From positions 3,224,001 to 3,288,000 of the forward strand of contig NZ_CP192600.1 in assembly GCF_050632395.1 (NCBI RefSeq): a stretch of 64,000 bases of DNA. The letters run 5' to 3'. The notes beneath the pieces were generated by a model. That model made no database searches. It saw only the letters and a program-made list of their open reading frames with translations, and was not told the origin of the DNA. The translations under genes were made by a program, and so were the position numbers. Source of the stretch: JAUYQR01 sp050632395 (GTDB lineage Bacteria; Pseudomonadota; Alphaproteobacteria; Rhodobacterales; Rhodobacteraceae). This document shows positions 26,187 through 34,727 of this stretch, in pieces; the stretch's first letter is position 1; every line of letters starts with the position of its first letter.

Positions 26187-26960
26187 ATGCAAGCTGACAC
26201 ACCGGTCATAGCGATCCACGACCTGCACAAAAGCTATGGTCCGTTGGAAGTGCTCAAGGGCGTCGACCTGACCGCCCCGCGCGGCCACGTCGTCTCGCTG
26301 ATCGGCTCGTCGGGATCGGGCAAGTCCACGCTCCTGCGCTGCTGCAACCTTCTCGAAGACAGCCAGCAGGGCGAGATTGTCTTTGAAGGCGAGGCTGTGC
26401 GCTGGAAAGGCACCGGCCTTCACCGCCACCCCGCCGACCGCGCGCAGGTGACCCGCATCCGCACCAACCTTTCGATGGTGTTCCAGCAGTTCAACCTCTG
26501 GTCCCACCTCACCATCCTGCAAAACGTGATGGAAGCCCCGGTCACCGTCCTGCGCCGCGACCCGAAAGAGGTCGAGGAAAAGGCCCGCCACTACCTCGCC
26601 AAGGTCGGCATCGGTGAAAAGGCCGACGCATGGCCCGCGCAACTGTCGGGCGGCCAGCAGCAGCGCGCCGCCATCGCCCGCGCGCTTTGCATGGAACCCC
26701 GCGCGCTTTTGTTCGATGAACCGACCTCCGCGCTCGACCCCGAACTGGAACAAGAAGTTGTCCGCGTTATCAAGGCGCTGGCCGACGAAGGCCGCACCAT
26801 GATCCTCGTCACCCACGACATGAAGCTGGCAGCCGACGTGTCGGACCACGTCATCTTCCTTCACAAGGGCCGGATCGAAGAAGAAGGCGCCCCAGCCCGC
26901 CTCTTCGGTGCCCCGAAAACCGACCGCCTGCGCGGCTTTCTGTCGGCAACGGCGGCGTGA
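26187..26960 (+). CDS. Polar amino-acid ABC transporter, ATP-binding protein
   Basis: A 257-residue ATPase of the HisP/GlnQ class. Walker A GSSGSGKST, the Q-loop FQQFNLWSHLT, the signature LSGGQQQR, Walker B LLFDEPTSALDPE and the H-loop VTHD are all intact. It powers the permeases encoded 1-2.6 kb downstream. It is the first gene of the transporter operon; a binding protein and two permeases follow on the same strand. The TGATCAAAT motif 67 bases upstream recurs before the glutamine-synthetase-like gene (29603-29616). Confidence 0.94.
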   Translation: MQADTPVIAIHDLHKSYGPLEVLKGVDLTAPRGHVVSLIGSSGSGKSTLLRCCNLLEDSQQGEIVFEGEAVRWKGTGLHRHPADRAQVTRIRTNLSMVFQQFNLWSHLTILQNVMEAPVTVLRRDPKEVEEKARHYLAKVGIGEKADAWPAQLSGGQQQRAAIARALCMEPRALLFDEPTSALDPELEQEVVRVIKALADEGRTMILVTHDMKLAADVSDHVIFLHKGRIEEEGAPARLFGAPKTDRLRGFLSATAA

Positions 26961-27088
26961 TGACCGCCACCGACATAATGGCAGGCCTGGCCACCGGCGT
27001 GACCGAACGCACCGGTCCGACCCCTGCCCTCGAAACCCTGCGTGCCGACAGCACGTTGGATCACCCCGAAACCCGCTGCGTCAAATGA
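26960..27088 (+). CDS. Possible 42-residue protein coupled to the ABC ATPase (low confidence)
   Basis: An ATG overlaps the ATPase stop (ATGA) and opens a 42-codon frame starting MTATDIMAGLATGV and ending RCVK. It has no hydrophobic segment or recognisable domain. The coupling position is the only argument for translation; it may equally be a degenerate remnant or chance in GC-rich DNA. It ends 41 bases before the binding-protein start. Confidence 0.2.
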   Translation: MTATDIMAGLATGVTERTGPTPALETLRADSTLDHPETRCVK

Positions 27089-27129
27089 CCGGCGCACCAT
27101 TGACTGCTAACCAGTAAGGAAAGACTGCC

Positions 27130-27852
27130 ATGAAGAAAATTCTCCTCGCCACCGCCCTTGTGGCCCTCTCGACCGGCCTTGCCGCCGCGCAAGACGTCGT
27201 CCGCCTCGGCACCGAAGGCGCCTACCCTCCCTTCAACTTCATCAACGACGCCGGCGAAGTCGCGGGCTTCGAGCGTGACGTGGGCGACGAGCTTTGCAAG
27301 CGCGCCGAACTGAAGTGTGAATGGGTCACCAACGAATGGGACAGCATCATCCCGAACCTGCAGTCGGGCAACTATGACGTCATCATCGCCGGCATGAGCA
27401 TCACCGACGAACGTGAAGAAGTCATCGACTTCAGCCAGAACTACTTCCCGCCGGCCGCCTCGGCCTACGTCGCCCTTTCGGCCGACGCCGATCTGAAAGG
27501 CACCGTTGCCGCCCAGATCTCCACGATTCAGGCCGGCTACGTCGCGGAATCGGGCGCCACCGTCCTCGAATTCGCCACCCCTGACGAATCCGTCGCCGCC
27601 GTGCGCAACGGCGAAGCCACCGCCGTGTTCGCCGACAAGGATTTCCTCGCCCCGATCGTCGCTGAATCGAACGGCGAACTGATGTTCGTCGGTGACGAAG
27701 TGCAGCTTGGCGGCGGCGTCGGCCTCGGCCTGCGCGAAAGCGACACCGAGCTGAAAGCGAAATTCAACACCGCGATCCAGTCGATGAAGGATGACGGCTC
27801 GTTGAACGCTCTGATCGAAAAGCACTTCGGCCCCGAAACGGCCAAGTTCTGA
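27130..27852 (+). CDS. Polar amino-acid ABC transporter, substrate-binding protein
   Basis: A 240-residue periplasmic binding protein of the HisJ/ArgT family (cluster 3). Signal peptide residues 1-20 (cleaved near AAAQ). The mature protein has the family's lobes: LGTEGAYPPFNFIND, FERDVGDELC, the IIPNLQSGNYDVIIAGMSIT segment with the Arg of TDEREEVIDFS that usually holds the ligand carboxylate, and a C-terminal lobe ending IEKHFG. An amino acid or related amine is the likely ligand. A hairpin after the stop separates it from the permease genes. Confidence 0.93.
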   Translation: MKKILLATALVALSTGLAAAQDVVRLGTEGAYPPFNFINDAGEVAGFERDVGDELCKRAELKCEWVTNEWDSIIPNLQSGNYDVIIAGMSITDEREEVIDFSQNYFPPAASAYVALSADADLKGTVAAQISTIQAGYVAESGATVLEFATPDESVAAVRNGEATAVFADKDFLAPIVAESNGELMFVGDEVQLGGGVGLGLRESDTELKAKFNTAIQSMKDDGSLNALIEKHFGPETAKF

Positions 27853-27861
27853 TAAAGGAAC

Positions 27862-27885
27862 GGGGCGCGGCTTACGTCGCGCCCC
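27862..27885 (+). promoter_or_regulatory. Intercistronic hairpin after the binding-protein gene
   Basis: Arms GGGGCGCG and CGCGCCCC around an 8-base loop lie between the binding-protein stop and the permease start, without a T tract. Such hairpins commonly keep the binding-protein mRNA more abundant than the permease part of an ABC operon. Confidence 0.5.
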
Positions 27886-27891
27886 ATCCAC

Positions 27892-28770
27892 ATGTTCGCC
27901 GCCTGCGCCGACCCGAAAGCGATAGAAGGGCTGACCTGGCTCTCGTGCTACCTGACCTCAGGGAAGCACCTCGATTTCTATTGGTCCTTCGTGACCGTCC
28001 TTCTCCTCCTCGCCATCACCGCCCCCGTGGCGCTTGCGATGGGCTTTGGCGGCGCAATGGCCGCGCGCTCCCGCATCCTGCCGCTCAGTATCCTTGGCAA
28101 AGGCTACGCCGCCTTGGTGCGCGGTGTGCCCGACATCGTCTTTTTCCTGTTCTTCGTCATCGCGCTTGATCAGGGCATCGAATACCTAAAAAGCCTCGCC
28201 GTCTGCGCCGACCACGCATGGCCCTGGCAAGGGCTGGAATTCCGCGTCTGTCAGGAAGCGAAAGTGCCGCTCGGCGCTTCCTCGGCCTTCTGGCATCAGG
28301 CCTACGGCTTTGCCCTCGCCGTCTTCACCTTCGCCCTCGTGTTCGGCGCCTTCGCCGCCAACGTGCTTTACGGCGCGATGAACGCCGTCCCGAAGGCGCA
28401 GCTTGAAACCGCCGAAGCCTACGGGATGAGCCACGCACAAGTCTTCCGCCGCGTCTTGATGCCGCAAATGTGGGTCTACGCGCTGCCGGGTCTCTCAAAC
28501 CTCTGGATGATCCTCATCAAGGCGACGCCGCTTCTCTTCCTCCTCGGCGTCAAGGATATCGTCTACTGGGCGCGCGAACTTGGCGGCTCAAAGACCCAAG
28601 CCTACGAATACCCCCACCCCGACTGGCGGCTGTGGTATTTCCTAGGTCTCCTCGTCTTCTACCTCTGCTTCACCAAGGTCTCCGAAATCGTCCTCGCCCG
28701 CCTCTCGGCCCGGCTGTCGCGCGGGCAGGCCACCGCCGCCGGCGAAGCCATGCGAAGGGCGGGCGCATGA
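27892..28770 (+). CDS. Polar amino-acid ABC transporter permease (HisQ type)
   Basis: A 292-residue inner-membrane permease. Several membrane helices are visible (first at WSFVTVLLLLAITAPVALAM), and the ATPase-docking EAA loop reads ETAEAYGMSHAQVFRRVLMPQ. An insertion rich in Cys/Trp (~100-125) lies in a periplasmic loop and is larger than in typical HisQ. Its stop overlaps the next permease start, so the two are translated together as the heterodimeric channel. Confidence 0.92.
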   Translation: MFAACADPKAIEGLTWLSCYLTSGKHLDFYWSFVTVLLLLAITAPVALAMGFGGAMAARSRILPLSILGKGYAALVRGVPDIVFFLFFVIALDQGIEYLKSLAVCADHAWPWQGLEFRVCQEAKVPLGASSAFWHQAYGFALAVFTFALVFGAFAANVLYGAMNAVPKAQLETAEAYGMSHAQVFRRVLMPQMWVYALPGLSNLWMILIKATPLLFLLGVKDIVYWARELGGSKTQAYEYPHPDWRLWYFLGLLVFYLCFTKVSEIVLARLSARLSRGQATAAGEAMRRAGA

Positions 28771-29594
28771 CCTGCTGGGAAACCTTCAACGCTTATGCCT
28801 TCCGCTCCATCGGCATTGGCGAAAACCTGCTGCCGAAATCCGATTTCACCCTCTGCCAGCAGTTCACCCTGATCGGCTCCGGCCTGATCTGGAACGTCTA
28901 CTTCGGCGCCCTCGCCCTTCTTTTCGGCTTCTTCCTCGCCACCGGCATCGCACTGGCCAAATCCGCCCGCAGCCCGTGGCTTCGCAAACCCGCTGAATGG
29001 TTCGTCTTCATCTTCCGCGGCTCGCCCTTGTTCATCCAGTTCTTCCTCGCCTACGAAGCCCTCCAGATGCTGCCCAAGGCTGGCATCAACATCCTTGGCC
29101 TTACGGTCGAGACGTCATGGACCACCCGCGCCTGGGCCGGGGCCTTGTTCGTCCTCTTCCTCAACACCTCCGCCTACGCCGCCGAAATCTTCCACGGCGC
29201 ACTCCGCTCCATCCCGAAAGGCGATCTTGAGGCGGCCGAAGCCTACGGCATCACCGGCTGGAAGAAGTTCACCCGCATCCAGTGGCCGACAATGCTCCGC
29301 CTCGCCTGGCCGTCCTACACCAACGAGGCGATCTTCCTCTTCCACGCCACCACGCTGGTGTTCTTCTCCGGTTTCCCGGCCTTCCGGCAAATGGGCGACG
29401 CGCTCTATTACGCCAACTACTTTGCCGACAAGACCTTCAACCCCTTCGTCCCCTATCCCATCGTTGCCTTCTATTTCATCTGCCTGACGCTTTTGTTGAC
29501 TTGGGGCTTCAACGCGGTGAACCGCCGCCTCAACCGCCACCTGCCGTCAAACCAGACGAGCAGAATTCGCTTGCGTCCTAACCTCATCCGATAG
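28767..29594 (+). CDS. Polar amino-acid ABC transporter permease (HisM type)
   Basis: A 275-residue permease paired with the preceding one. The conserved permease motif FIFRGSPLFIQFFL and the EAA loop EAAEAYGITGWKKFTRIQWP are present, with five or six membrane helices. It begins with an ATGA overlap with the upstream gene. It closes the transporter cluster; a 155-base gap with a palindrome follows before the ligase genes, so those may be transcribed separately. Confidence 0.92.
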   Translation: MTCWETFNAYAFRSIGIGENLLPKSDFTLCQQFTLIGSGLIWNVYFGALALLFGFFLATGIALAKSARSPWLRKPAEWFVFIFRGSPLFIQFFLAYEALQMLPKAGINILGLTVETSWTTRAWAGALFVLFLNTSAYAAEIFHGALRSIPKGDLEAAEAYGITGWKKFTRIQWPTMLRLAWPSYTNEAIFLFHATTLVFFSGFPAFRQMGDALYYANYFADKTFNPFVPYPIVAFYFICLTLLLTWGFNAVNRRLNRHLPSNQTSRIRLRPNLIR

Positions 29595-29602
29595 TAACCT
29601 CG

Positions 29603-29616
29603 AATTTGATCAAATT
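29603..29616. promoter_or_regulatory. 14-base palindrome, candidate operator
   Basis: AATTTGATCAAATT is a perfect palindrome 8 bases after the HisM-type stop and about 130 bases before the glutamine-synthetase-like gene. A related half, GTTGATCGAAAA, follows at about 29644. TGATCAAAT also occurs at 26112-26120 in front of the ATPase gene, so one regulator could act on both. The regulator is not in the window. Confidence 0.4.
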
Positions 29617-29676
29617 GCGCGAGCGTCACAACGGCCCGCGTCCGTTGATCGAAAACCAAGGGATAGGATCAAGGGC

Positions 29677-29742
29677 ATGATCCGAAGCCTGCCTGCCGGG
29701 GCCGTGTTGGCGCTGTGCGTGGGCGGTTCGTGCTCCTCCTGA
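29677..29742 (+). CDS. Possible 21-residue leader peptide
   Basis: An ATG preceded by AAGGG opens a 21-codon frame reading MIRSLPAGAVLALCVGGSCSS; it stops 7 bases before the first ATG of the glutamine-synthetase-like gene, which has no purine-rich ribosome site of its own. This geometry suggests coupling, with ribosomes ending the short frame re-starting at the ligase. No expression evidence can be seen. Confidence 0.3.
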   Translation: MIRSLPAGAVLALCVGGSCSS

Positions 29743-29749
29743 ACAAAAA

Positions 29750-31090
29750 ATGATGATGAAAGACTATCTGCGAAAGCACCCGGACGTGCGGACCATCCGC
29801 GTGGCCGCTGCCGATCTGAACGGCCAGGCCCGCGGCAAGCGCGTCCCAGCCCGTTTTGCCGACAAGATGGTAAGCGACGGCACCCGCTTCCCCTTCTCGG
29901 TCCTGAACCTCGACATCTGGGGCGAAGATATCGACGACAGCCCGCTTGTCTTTGAACAGGGCGACGCTGACGGCGTCCTCAAACCCACCGAACGCGGCTT
30001 CATGCCGATGCCGTGGCTAGAGGCGCCGACCGCCCTTCTGCCGATCTGGATGTTCCGCGAAAACGGCCAGCCCTATGAGGGCGATCCGCGGCATGCGCTT
30101 CGCGCCGTGGTAGACCGCTACAAGGCCCGCGGCCTGACCCCGGTCTGCGCGATGGAACTGGAATTCTTCCTGATCGACGACAGCGGAAAGACCCTGCAAG
30201 TCCCGCCCTCGCCCCGCTCCGGCAAGCGCCGCAAGGCCGCCGAGACGCTGTCGATCCGTGCGCTTGACGCCTTCGACACCTTCTTCACCGATCTCTACGA
30301 CGCGTGTGAGGCGATGGATATTCCCGCCGACACCACCACCTCCGAAACCGGCCTCGGCCAGTTCGAGGTGAACCTGATGCATTGCGACGATGCCCTGCGC
30401 GCCGCCGACGATGCGTGGCTCTTCAAGATGCTGGTCAAGGGCCTCGCCCGCCGCCACGGCTTTGCCGCCTCGTTCATGGCCAAGCCCTACCTCGAATATT
30501 CCGGCTCGGGCCTGCACACCCACTTCTCCGTCCTCGACAACAAGGGCGACAACATCTTCGACAGCGGCGGGCCGAAAGGCACTGCCGCCCTGCGCCACGC
30601 CGTTGCGGGCTGTCTCAACGCGATGCACGACAGCACCCTCCTCTTTGCCCCGCACCTGAACAGCTACGACCGCCTGGTGCCCGACAAACACGCCCCGACC
30701 GCCGTCTCCTGGGGCTATGAAAACCGCACCGCCGCGATCCGCATCCCGGCCGGCAGCCCCGCGTCGCGCCGCATCGAACACCGTGTCGCAGGCGGCGACG
30801 TGAACCCCTACCTGATGCTGGCCGCCATCCTCGGCGCCGCCCTGACCGGCATCGAAGACGAGGTAGAGCCGCCACCCCCCGTCACCGGCAACGCCTACGC
30901 GATGGACCTGCCGCAGATCCCCGCCACCTGGGATGCCGCGATCGACGCCTTTGAACACAGCGACATCCTCTACCGCTTCCTGCCAAAGGAACTGATCCGC
31001 AACCTCGTGCAGACCAAACGTCAGGAACTGCACTATCTGGCCGAGCTTTCTCCCGAAGAACGGGTAGAGCTTTACCTCGATACCGTCTGA
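29750..31090 (+). CDS. Glutamine-synthetase-like ligase (gamma-glutamyl-amine synthetase, PuuA-like)
   Basis: A 446-residue GS-fold enzyme. The N-terminal beta-grasp domain has AAADLNGQARGKRVP; the catalytic part has the metal ligands in CAMELEFFL and SETGLGQFEVNL, FMAKPYLEYSGSGLHTH and the RIPAGSPASRRIEHRV segment. The sequence type, together with a class-I amidotransferase, second GS-like gene and FAD oxidase next door, fits the PuuA-like group that ATP-dependently attaches glutamate to an amine (putrescine, ethanolamine or similar). Three consecutive start-region codons ATG-ATG-ATG make the exact start uncertain by up to 6 bases. Confidence 0.85.
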   Translation: MMMKDYLRKHPDVRTIRVAAADLNGQARGKRVPARFADKMVSDGTRFPFSVLNLDIWGEDIDDSPLVFEQGDADGVLKPTERGFMPMPWLEAPTALLPIWMFRENGQPYEGDPRHALRAVVDRYKARGLTPVCAMELEFFLIDDSGKTLQVPPSPRSGKRRKAAETLSIRALDAFDTFFTDLYDACEAMDIPADTTTSETGLGQFEVNLMHCDDALRAADDAWLFKMLVKGLARRHGFAASFMAKPYLEYSGSGLHTHFSVLDNKGDNIFDSGGPKGTAALRHAVAGCLNAMHDSTLLFAPHLNSYDRLVPDKHAPTAVSWGYENRTAAIRIPAGSPASRRIEHRVAGGDVNPYLMLAAILGAALTGIEDEVEPPPPVTGNAYAMDLPQIPATWDAAIDAFEHSDILYRFLPKELIRNLVQTKRQELHYLAELSPEERVELYLDTV

Positions 31091-31152
31091 CCCCTTGACC
31101 GGATGGGGGGCTTCACGCCTACCATCCGGGCCAAACAACCACGGACACGACC

Positions 31153-31863
31153 ATGCAAATCGGCATCCTGCAAACCGGAGCCTCGCCCGACGCCCTGAAA
31201 GACCAGATGGGCGATTACCCCGACATGTTCGAACGGCTCTTGGCCGGGCGCGGCCTCACCTTCCGCCGCTACCGGGTGGAACTGATGGAATTCCCCGCCT
31301 CCGTTACCGAATGCGACGGCTGGCTCATCACCGGCTCGCGCCACGGCGCCTATGAGGACCACCCCTTCATCAAGCCGCTCGAGGCGTTCATCCGCGACGC
31401 CTACGCAGCCCACGTCCCCATCGTCGGCATCTGCTTTGGCCACCAGATCATCGCGCAAGCGATGGGCGGGAAGGTGGAGCGGCACGAAAAGGGCTGGTCC
31501 GTCGGCCCCACCGACTATGATTTCAACGGCGAAAAGATCACCCTCAACGCCTGGCACCGCGACCAGGTGGTGAAAGTGCCTGAAAACGCCGAGGTTATCG
31601 CCACCAACGAGTTCTGCGAAAACGCGGCGCTCCTCTACGACGACCGGATGTTCACCGTGCAGGCCCACCCCGAGTTCCGCCCGGAGTTCCTCGATGGCCT
31701 GATGCGCACACGCGGCCCAGGCCTCGTGCCCGACGACCTGATGGCAAAGGCCCGCGCCCGTCTGGCGGACCCGTTGCAAGACCAGACGCTGGCCGCACGG
31801 ATCGCGGCCTTCTTCCACGACCACCGACAGACCAAACCTGGGGCCGAGAAGCTCCGCGCCTGA
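31153..31863 (+). CDS. Class-I glutamine amidotransferase-like hydrolase
   Basis: A 236-residue class-I GATase domain protein. The nucleophile C94 lies in VGICFGHQII and the rest of the triad is H172/E174 in VQAHPEF. The start MQIGILQTG and the ITGSRHGAYED loop resemble stand-alone GATases related to the glutamine domain of GMP synthase; PuuD-type gamma-glutamyl hydrolases are in the same superfamily. In this setting it likely removes gamma-glutamyl groups formed by the neighbouring ligases, which is inference from context. Confidence 0.82.
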   Translation: MQIGILQTGASPDALKDQMGDYPDMFERLLAGRGLTFRRYRVELMEFPASVTECDGWLITGSRHGAYEDHPFIKPLEAFIRDAYAAHVPIVGICFGHQIIAQAMGGKVERHEKGWSVGPTDYDFNGEKITLNAWHRDQVVKVPENAEVIATNEFCENAALLYDDRMFTVQAHPEFRPEFLDGLMRTRGPGLVPDDLMAKARARLADPLQDQTLAARIAAFFHDHRQTKPGAEKLRA

Positions 31864-31899
31864 AAGCGCGGGGGCCACCCCCCCAACAGTGTGTGACAT

Positions 31900-33255
31900 A
31901 TGTCCAAATGGACCGACCAGCTGCCCGAGGCAGCGCGTGACTACATCGGCAACCGCCGTGTGGACGAAGTGGAATGTGTGATCGGCGACATCGCCGGCGT
32001 GGCCCGCGGCAAGGCCATGCCCGCCGCAAAATTCGCCAAGCAGACCAACTATTTCCTGCCAAACTCGATCTTCCTGCAGACGATCACCGGGGAATGGGCC
32101 GACAACCCCTTCGACGCCTTCACCGAACCCGACATGATCCTGGAACCCGACTGGTCCACCGCCACCGCCGCCCCTTGGACGGCCGACGTGACCCTGCAAG
32201 TCATCCACGACGCCAAGGATCAGGAAGGCAACCTCGTCCCCTTCTCGCCCCGCAACGTGCTGCGCCGGGTGGTGGAGCTTTACCGCGCGCAGGGCTGGAT
32301 GCCGGTCGTCGCACCCGAGATGGAGTTCTTCTTCACCGCCCGCAACATCGACCCGAACCAGCCCGTCATCCCGCCGATGGGCCGCTCCGGTCGCCGCGCG
32401 GCAGGCAAGCAGGCCTATTCGCTCTCCGCCGTCGATGAATACGGCAAGGTCGTCGACGACATCTACGATTTCGCCGAAGCGCAAGGCCTTGAAATCGATG
32501 GCATCCTGCAAGAAGGCGGTGCCGGCCAGATCGAGCTTAACCTCGCCCACGGCGACCCGATCCGCCTTGCCGACGACGTGTTCTACTTCAAACGCCTGAT
32601 CCGCGAAGCGGCCCTCCGCCACGATTGCTTTGCCACCTTCATGGCCAAGCCCATCGCCGGCGAACCGGGCTCAGCCATGCACATCCACACCTCGGTCGTC
32701 GACCTGAAAACCGGCAAGAATATCTTCTCCGGCCCGAAGGGCGCCGAAACCGACCACTTCATCAACTTCATCGGCGGGATGCAGAACCATCTGACCGGCG
32801 CGATTGCCCTCCTCGCCCCTTACGTCAACAGCTACCGCCGCTACGTCCCCGACTTCGCCGCCCCGATCAACCTCGAATGGGGCCGCGACAACCGCACCAC
32901 CGGCCTGCGCGTGCCGATCTCCTCGCCCGCCGGCCGTCGCGTCGAAAACCGCCTGCCGGGGATGGACTGCAACCCCTACCTCGGCATCGCCGCCACCCTC
33001 GCCTGCGGCTACCTCGGCCTGATGGAGAAAAAGGGCGCCCGCCCCGAATTCCAAGGCTCCGCCTACATCGACAGCGACGAAATCCCCGTAAACCTCGGCG
33101 ACGCCCTTGACCTTTTCGAAGAAGACGCCGCCCTGCAAGACGTTCTCGGCCCGATGTTTTGCAAGGTCTACGATTCAGTAAAGCGCAACGAATACAAAGA
33201 GTTCCTGCAAGTCATCAGCCCGTGGGAACGCGAACACCTGCTGTTGAACGTATGA
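31900..33255 (+). CDS. Second glutamine-synthetase-like ligase
   Basis: A 451-residue GS-family enzyme, clearly a divergent relative of the gene 2 kb upstream, with VIGDIAGVARGKAMP, the APEMEFFFTARN metal site, QEGGAGQIELNL, the FMAKPIAGEPGSAMHIHTS segment and LRVPISSPAGRRVENRLPG. The His and Glu ligands of the fold are kept. Its stop overlaps the FAD oxidase start (ATGA), tying it to the oxidase. It probably handles another amine or another step in the same gamma-glutamylation pathway. Confidence 0.85.
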   Translation: MSKWTDQLPEAARDYIGNRRVDEVECVIGDIAGVARGKAMPAAKFAKQTNYFLPNSIFLQTITGEWADNPFDAFTEPDMILEPDWSTATAAPWTADVTLQVIHDAKDQEGNLVPFSPRNVLRRVVELYRAQGWMPVVAPEMEFFFTARNIDPNQPVIPPMGRSGRRAAGKQAYSLSAVDEYGKVVDDIYDFAEAQGLEIDGILQEGGAGQIELNLAHGDPIRLADDVFYFKRLIREAALRHDCFATFMAKPIAGEPGSAMHIHTSVVDLKTGKNIFSGPKGAETDHFINFIGGMQNHLTGAIALLAPYVNSYRRYVPDFAAPINLEWGRDNRTTGLRVPISSPAGRRVENRLPGMDCNPYLGIAATLACGYLGLMEKKGARPEFQGSAYIDSDEIPVNLGDALDLFEEDAALQDVLGPMFCKVYDSVKRNEYKEFLQVISPWEREHLLLNV

Positions 33256-34553
33256 ACCTCTTGCACGTAAACGACAAGCGGGGGGAATACCCCCCGTCCT
33301 ACTACGCGGCCACGGCAACGCCGCTGGCCCCGTTCCCCATGCTCAAAGGCCAGCACGCCGCCGACGTCTGCATCGTCGGCGGCGGCTACACCGGCCTCTC
33401 TGCCGCACTGCACCTCGCGCAACGCGGCTACGATGTGGCCTTGGTGGAGGCTCACAAGGTCGGCTTCGGCGCCTCCGGTCGCAACGGCGGTCAGGTCGGC
33501 TCCGGCCAACGTCAGGATCAGGTCTGGATCGAAAAGACCGTCGGCCGCGAAAACGCCCACCGCCTCTGGTCCCTGGCCGAAGAGGCCAAGGCCCTGGTCA
33601 AATCTCTGATCACCGACCACGCGATCCCGGTCACCTTCCACCCCGGCATCGCCCACGCCTGCCGCTCGGAAGCCGAGGTGCGTGACGCCCACGCCTACGC
33701 CGAAAAGCTCCACCGCGACTATGGCTACACCCACCTCGAACCCCTCGACCGCGCTGCCGTTCGCCACCTGATCGGCTCCCCCGCCTTCGCCGGCGGCGAA
33801 ATCGACCGCGACGCAGGCCACCTCCACCCGCTGAACTACGCCCTCGGCCTCGCCGCCGCTGCGGCCAAGGCCGGTGTGCGCATCTTCGAAAACTCCGAAG
33901 TCCACCGCGTAGAACCGGGCCCGCGCCCGGTGGTCCGCACCAGCGCCGGCCACGTCACTTGCGATACGGTGATTCTCGCGGCCAACGGCTATCTTGGCCA
34001 ACTGAACCTCGACGTCGCCTCGAAAGTGATGCCGATCAACAACTTCATCGTCGCCACCGAACCCTTGGGCGACCGCGCGAAAGACATCCTCGCCGAACCC
34101 GTCGCCGTCGCCGACAGCCGCTTCGTCGTCAACTACTGGCGCCTTTCGGAAGACAGCCGCCTGCTCTTCGGTGGCGGCGAAAGCTACGGCTACCGCTTTC
34201 CCGACATCATCAAGACCGTATCGAAACCGATGCTCGAGGTCTACCCGCAACTGCGCAACACCCGCATCGACTACGCCTGGGGCGGCACCCTTGCGATCAC
34301 GATGAACCGGATGCCCTGCTTCACGAGGCCCGCGCAAAACATCCTCTCTGCCTCCGGCTACTCCGGCCACGGCGTCGCTATGGCCACCCTTGCCGGCAAA
34401 CTCCTCGCTGAAGCCACGGCCGCCCAGACCGAACGCTTCGACCTGATGGCCAGCCTGCCGCAACCCCGCTTCCCCGGCGGCGTGACCTTCCGCTCACCCC
34501 TGCTCGTCATGGCGATGACCTGGTACGCCATGCGCGACCGGCTCGGCCTTTGA
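33252..34553 (+). CDS. FAD-dependent amine oxidase (gamma-glutamylputrescine oxidase, PuuB-like)
   Basis: A 433-residue DAO-type flavoprotein. The ADP-binding fold appears as DVCIVGGGYTGLSAALHLAQRGYDVALVE from residue ~38, with the GASGRNGGQVGSGQR loop that is characteristic of PuuB/OrdL-like oxidases, and a C-terminal FAD loop ILSASGYSGHGVAMATLAGKL. It would oxidise a gamma-glutamyl amine to the aldehyde, releasing ammonia and hydrogen peroxide. The start ATG overlaps the preceding stop. A large hairpin element follows the stop. Confidence 0.88.
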   Translation: MNLLHVNDKRGEYPPSYYAATATPLAPFPMLKGQHAADVCIVGGGYTGLSAALHLAQRGYDVALVEAHKVGFGASGRNGGQVGSGQRQDQVWIEKTVGRENAHRLWSLAEEAKALVKSLITDHAIPVTFHPGIAHACRSEAEVRDAHAYAEKLHRDYGYTHLEPLDRAAVRHLIGSPAFAGGEIDRDAGHLHPLNYALGLAAAAAKAGVRIFENSEVHRVEPGPRPVVRTSAGHVTCDTVILAANGYLGQLNLDVASKVMPINNFIVATEPLGDRAKDILAEPVAVADSRFVVNYWRLSEDSRLLFGGGESYGYRFPDIIKTVSKPMLEVYPQLRNTRIDYAWGGTLAITMNRMPCFTRPAQNILSASGYSGHGVAMATLAGKLLAEATAAQTERFDLMASLPQPRFPGGVTFRSPLLVMAMTWYAMRDRLGL

Positions 34554-34562
34554 CATACCGAG

Positions 34563-34680
34563 GCGGGGGTTTCACACCCCCGCACCCCCGTGGGATATTT
34601 GATGACAGATGAAAACCTGCAGCTATCGGCGTTCATCTGTCCGTAAATATCCCGGGGGTCCGGGGGCCGGCCCCCGGCGG
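34563..34680. repeat. Structured intergenic repeat with long imperfect arms
   Basis: Begins with a GCGGGGGT/ACCCCCGC hairpin (34563-34583); then CCCCCGTGGGATATTT plus GACAGATGAA (to ~34613) is mirrored by TTCATCTGTCCGTAAATATCCC (34632-34653), and ends in a GGGGGCCGGCCCCC stem. Related blocks occur at 41186-41298 (opposite orientation) and 61332-61354. It lies between the FAD oxidase and dnaG and may end transcription, but its recurrence marks it as a dispersed element. Confidence 0.65.
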
Positions 34681-34727
34681 CATGCCACCCACTCGACTCG
34701 CCAAAGACTAGGCCCCATATCTTGGTC

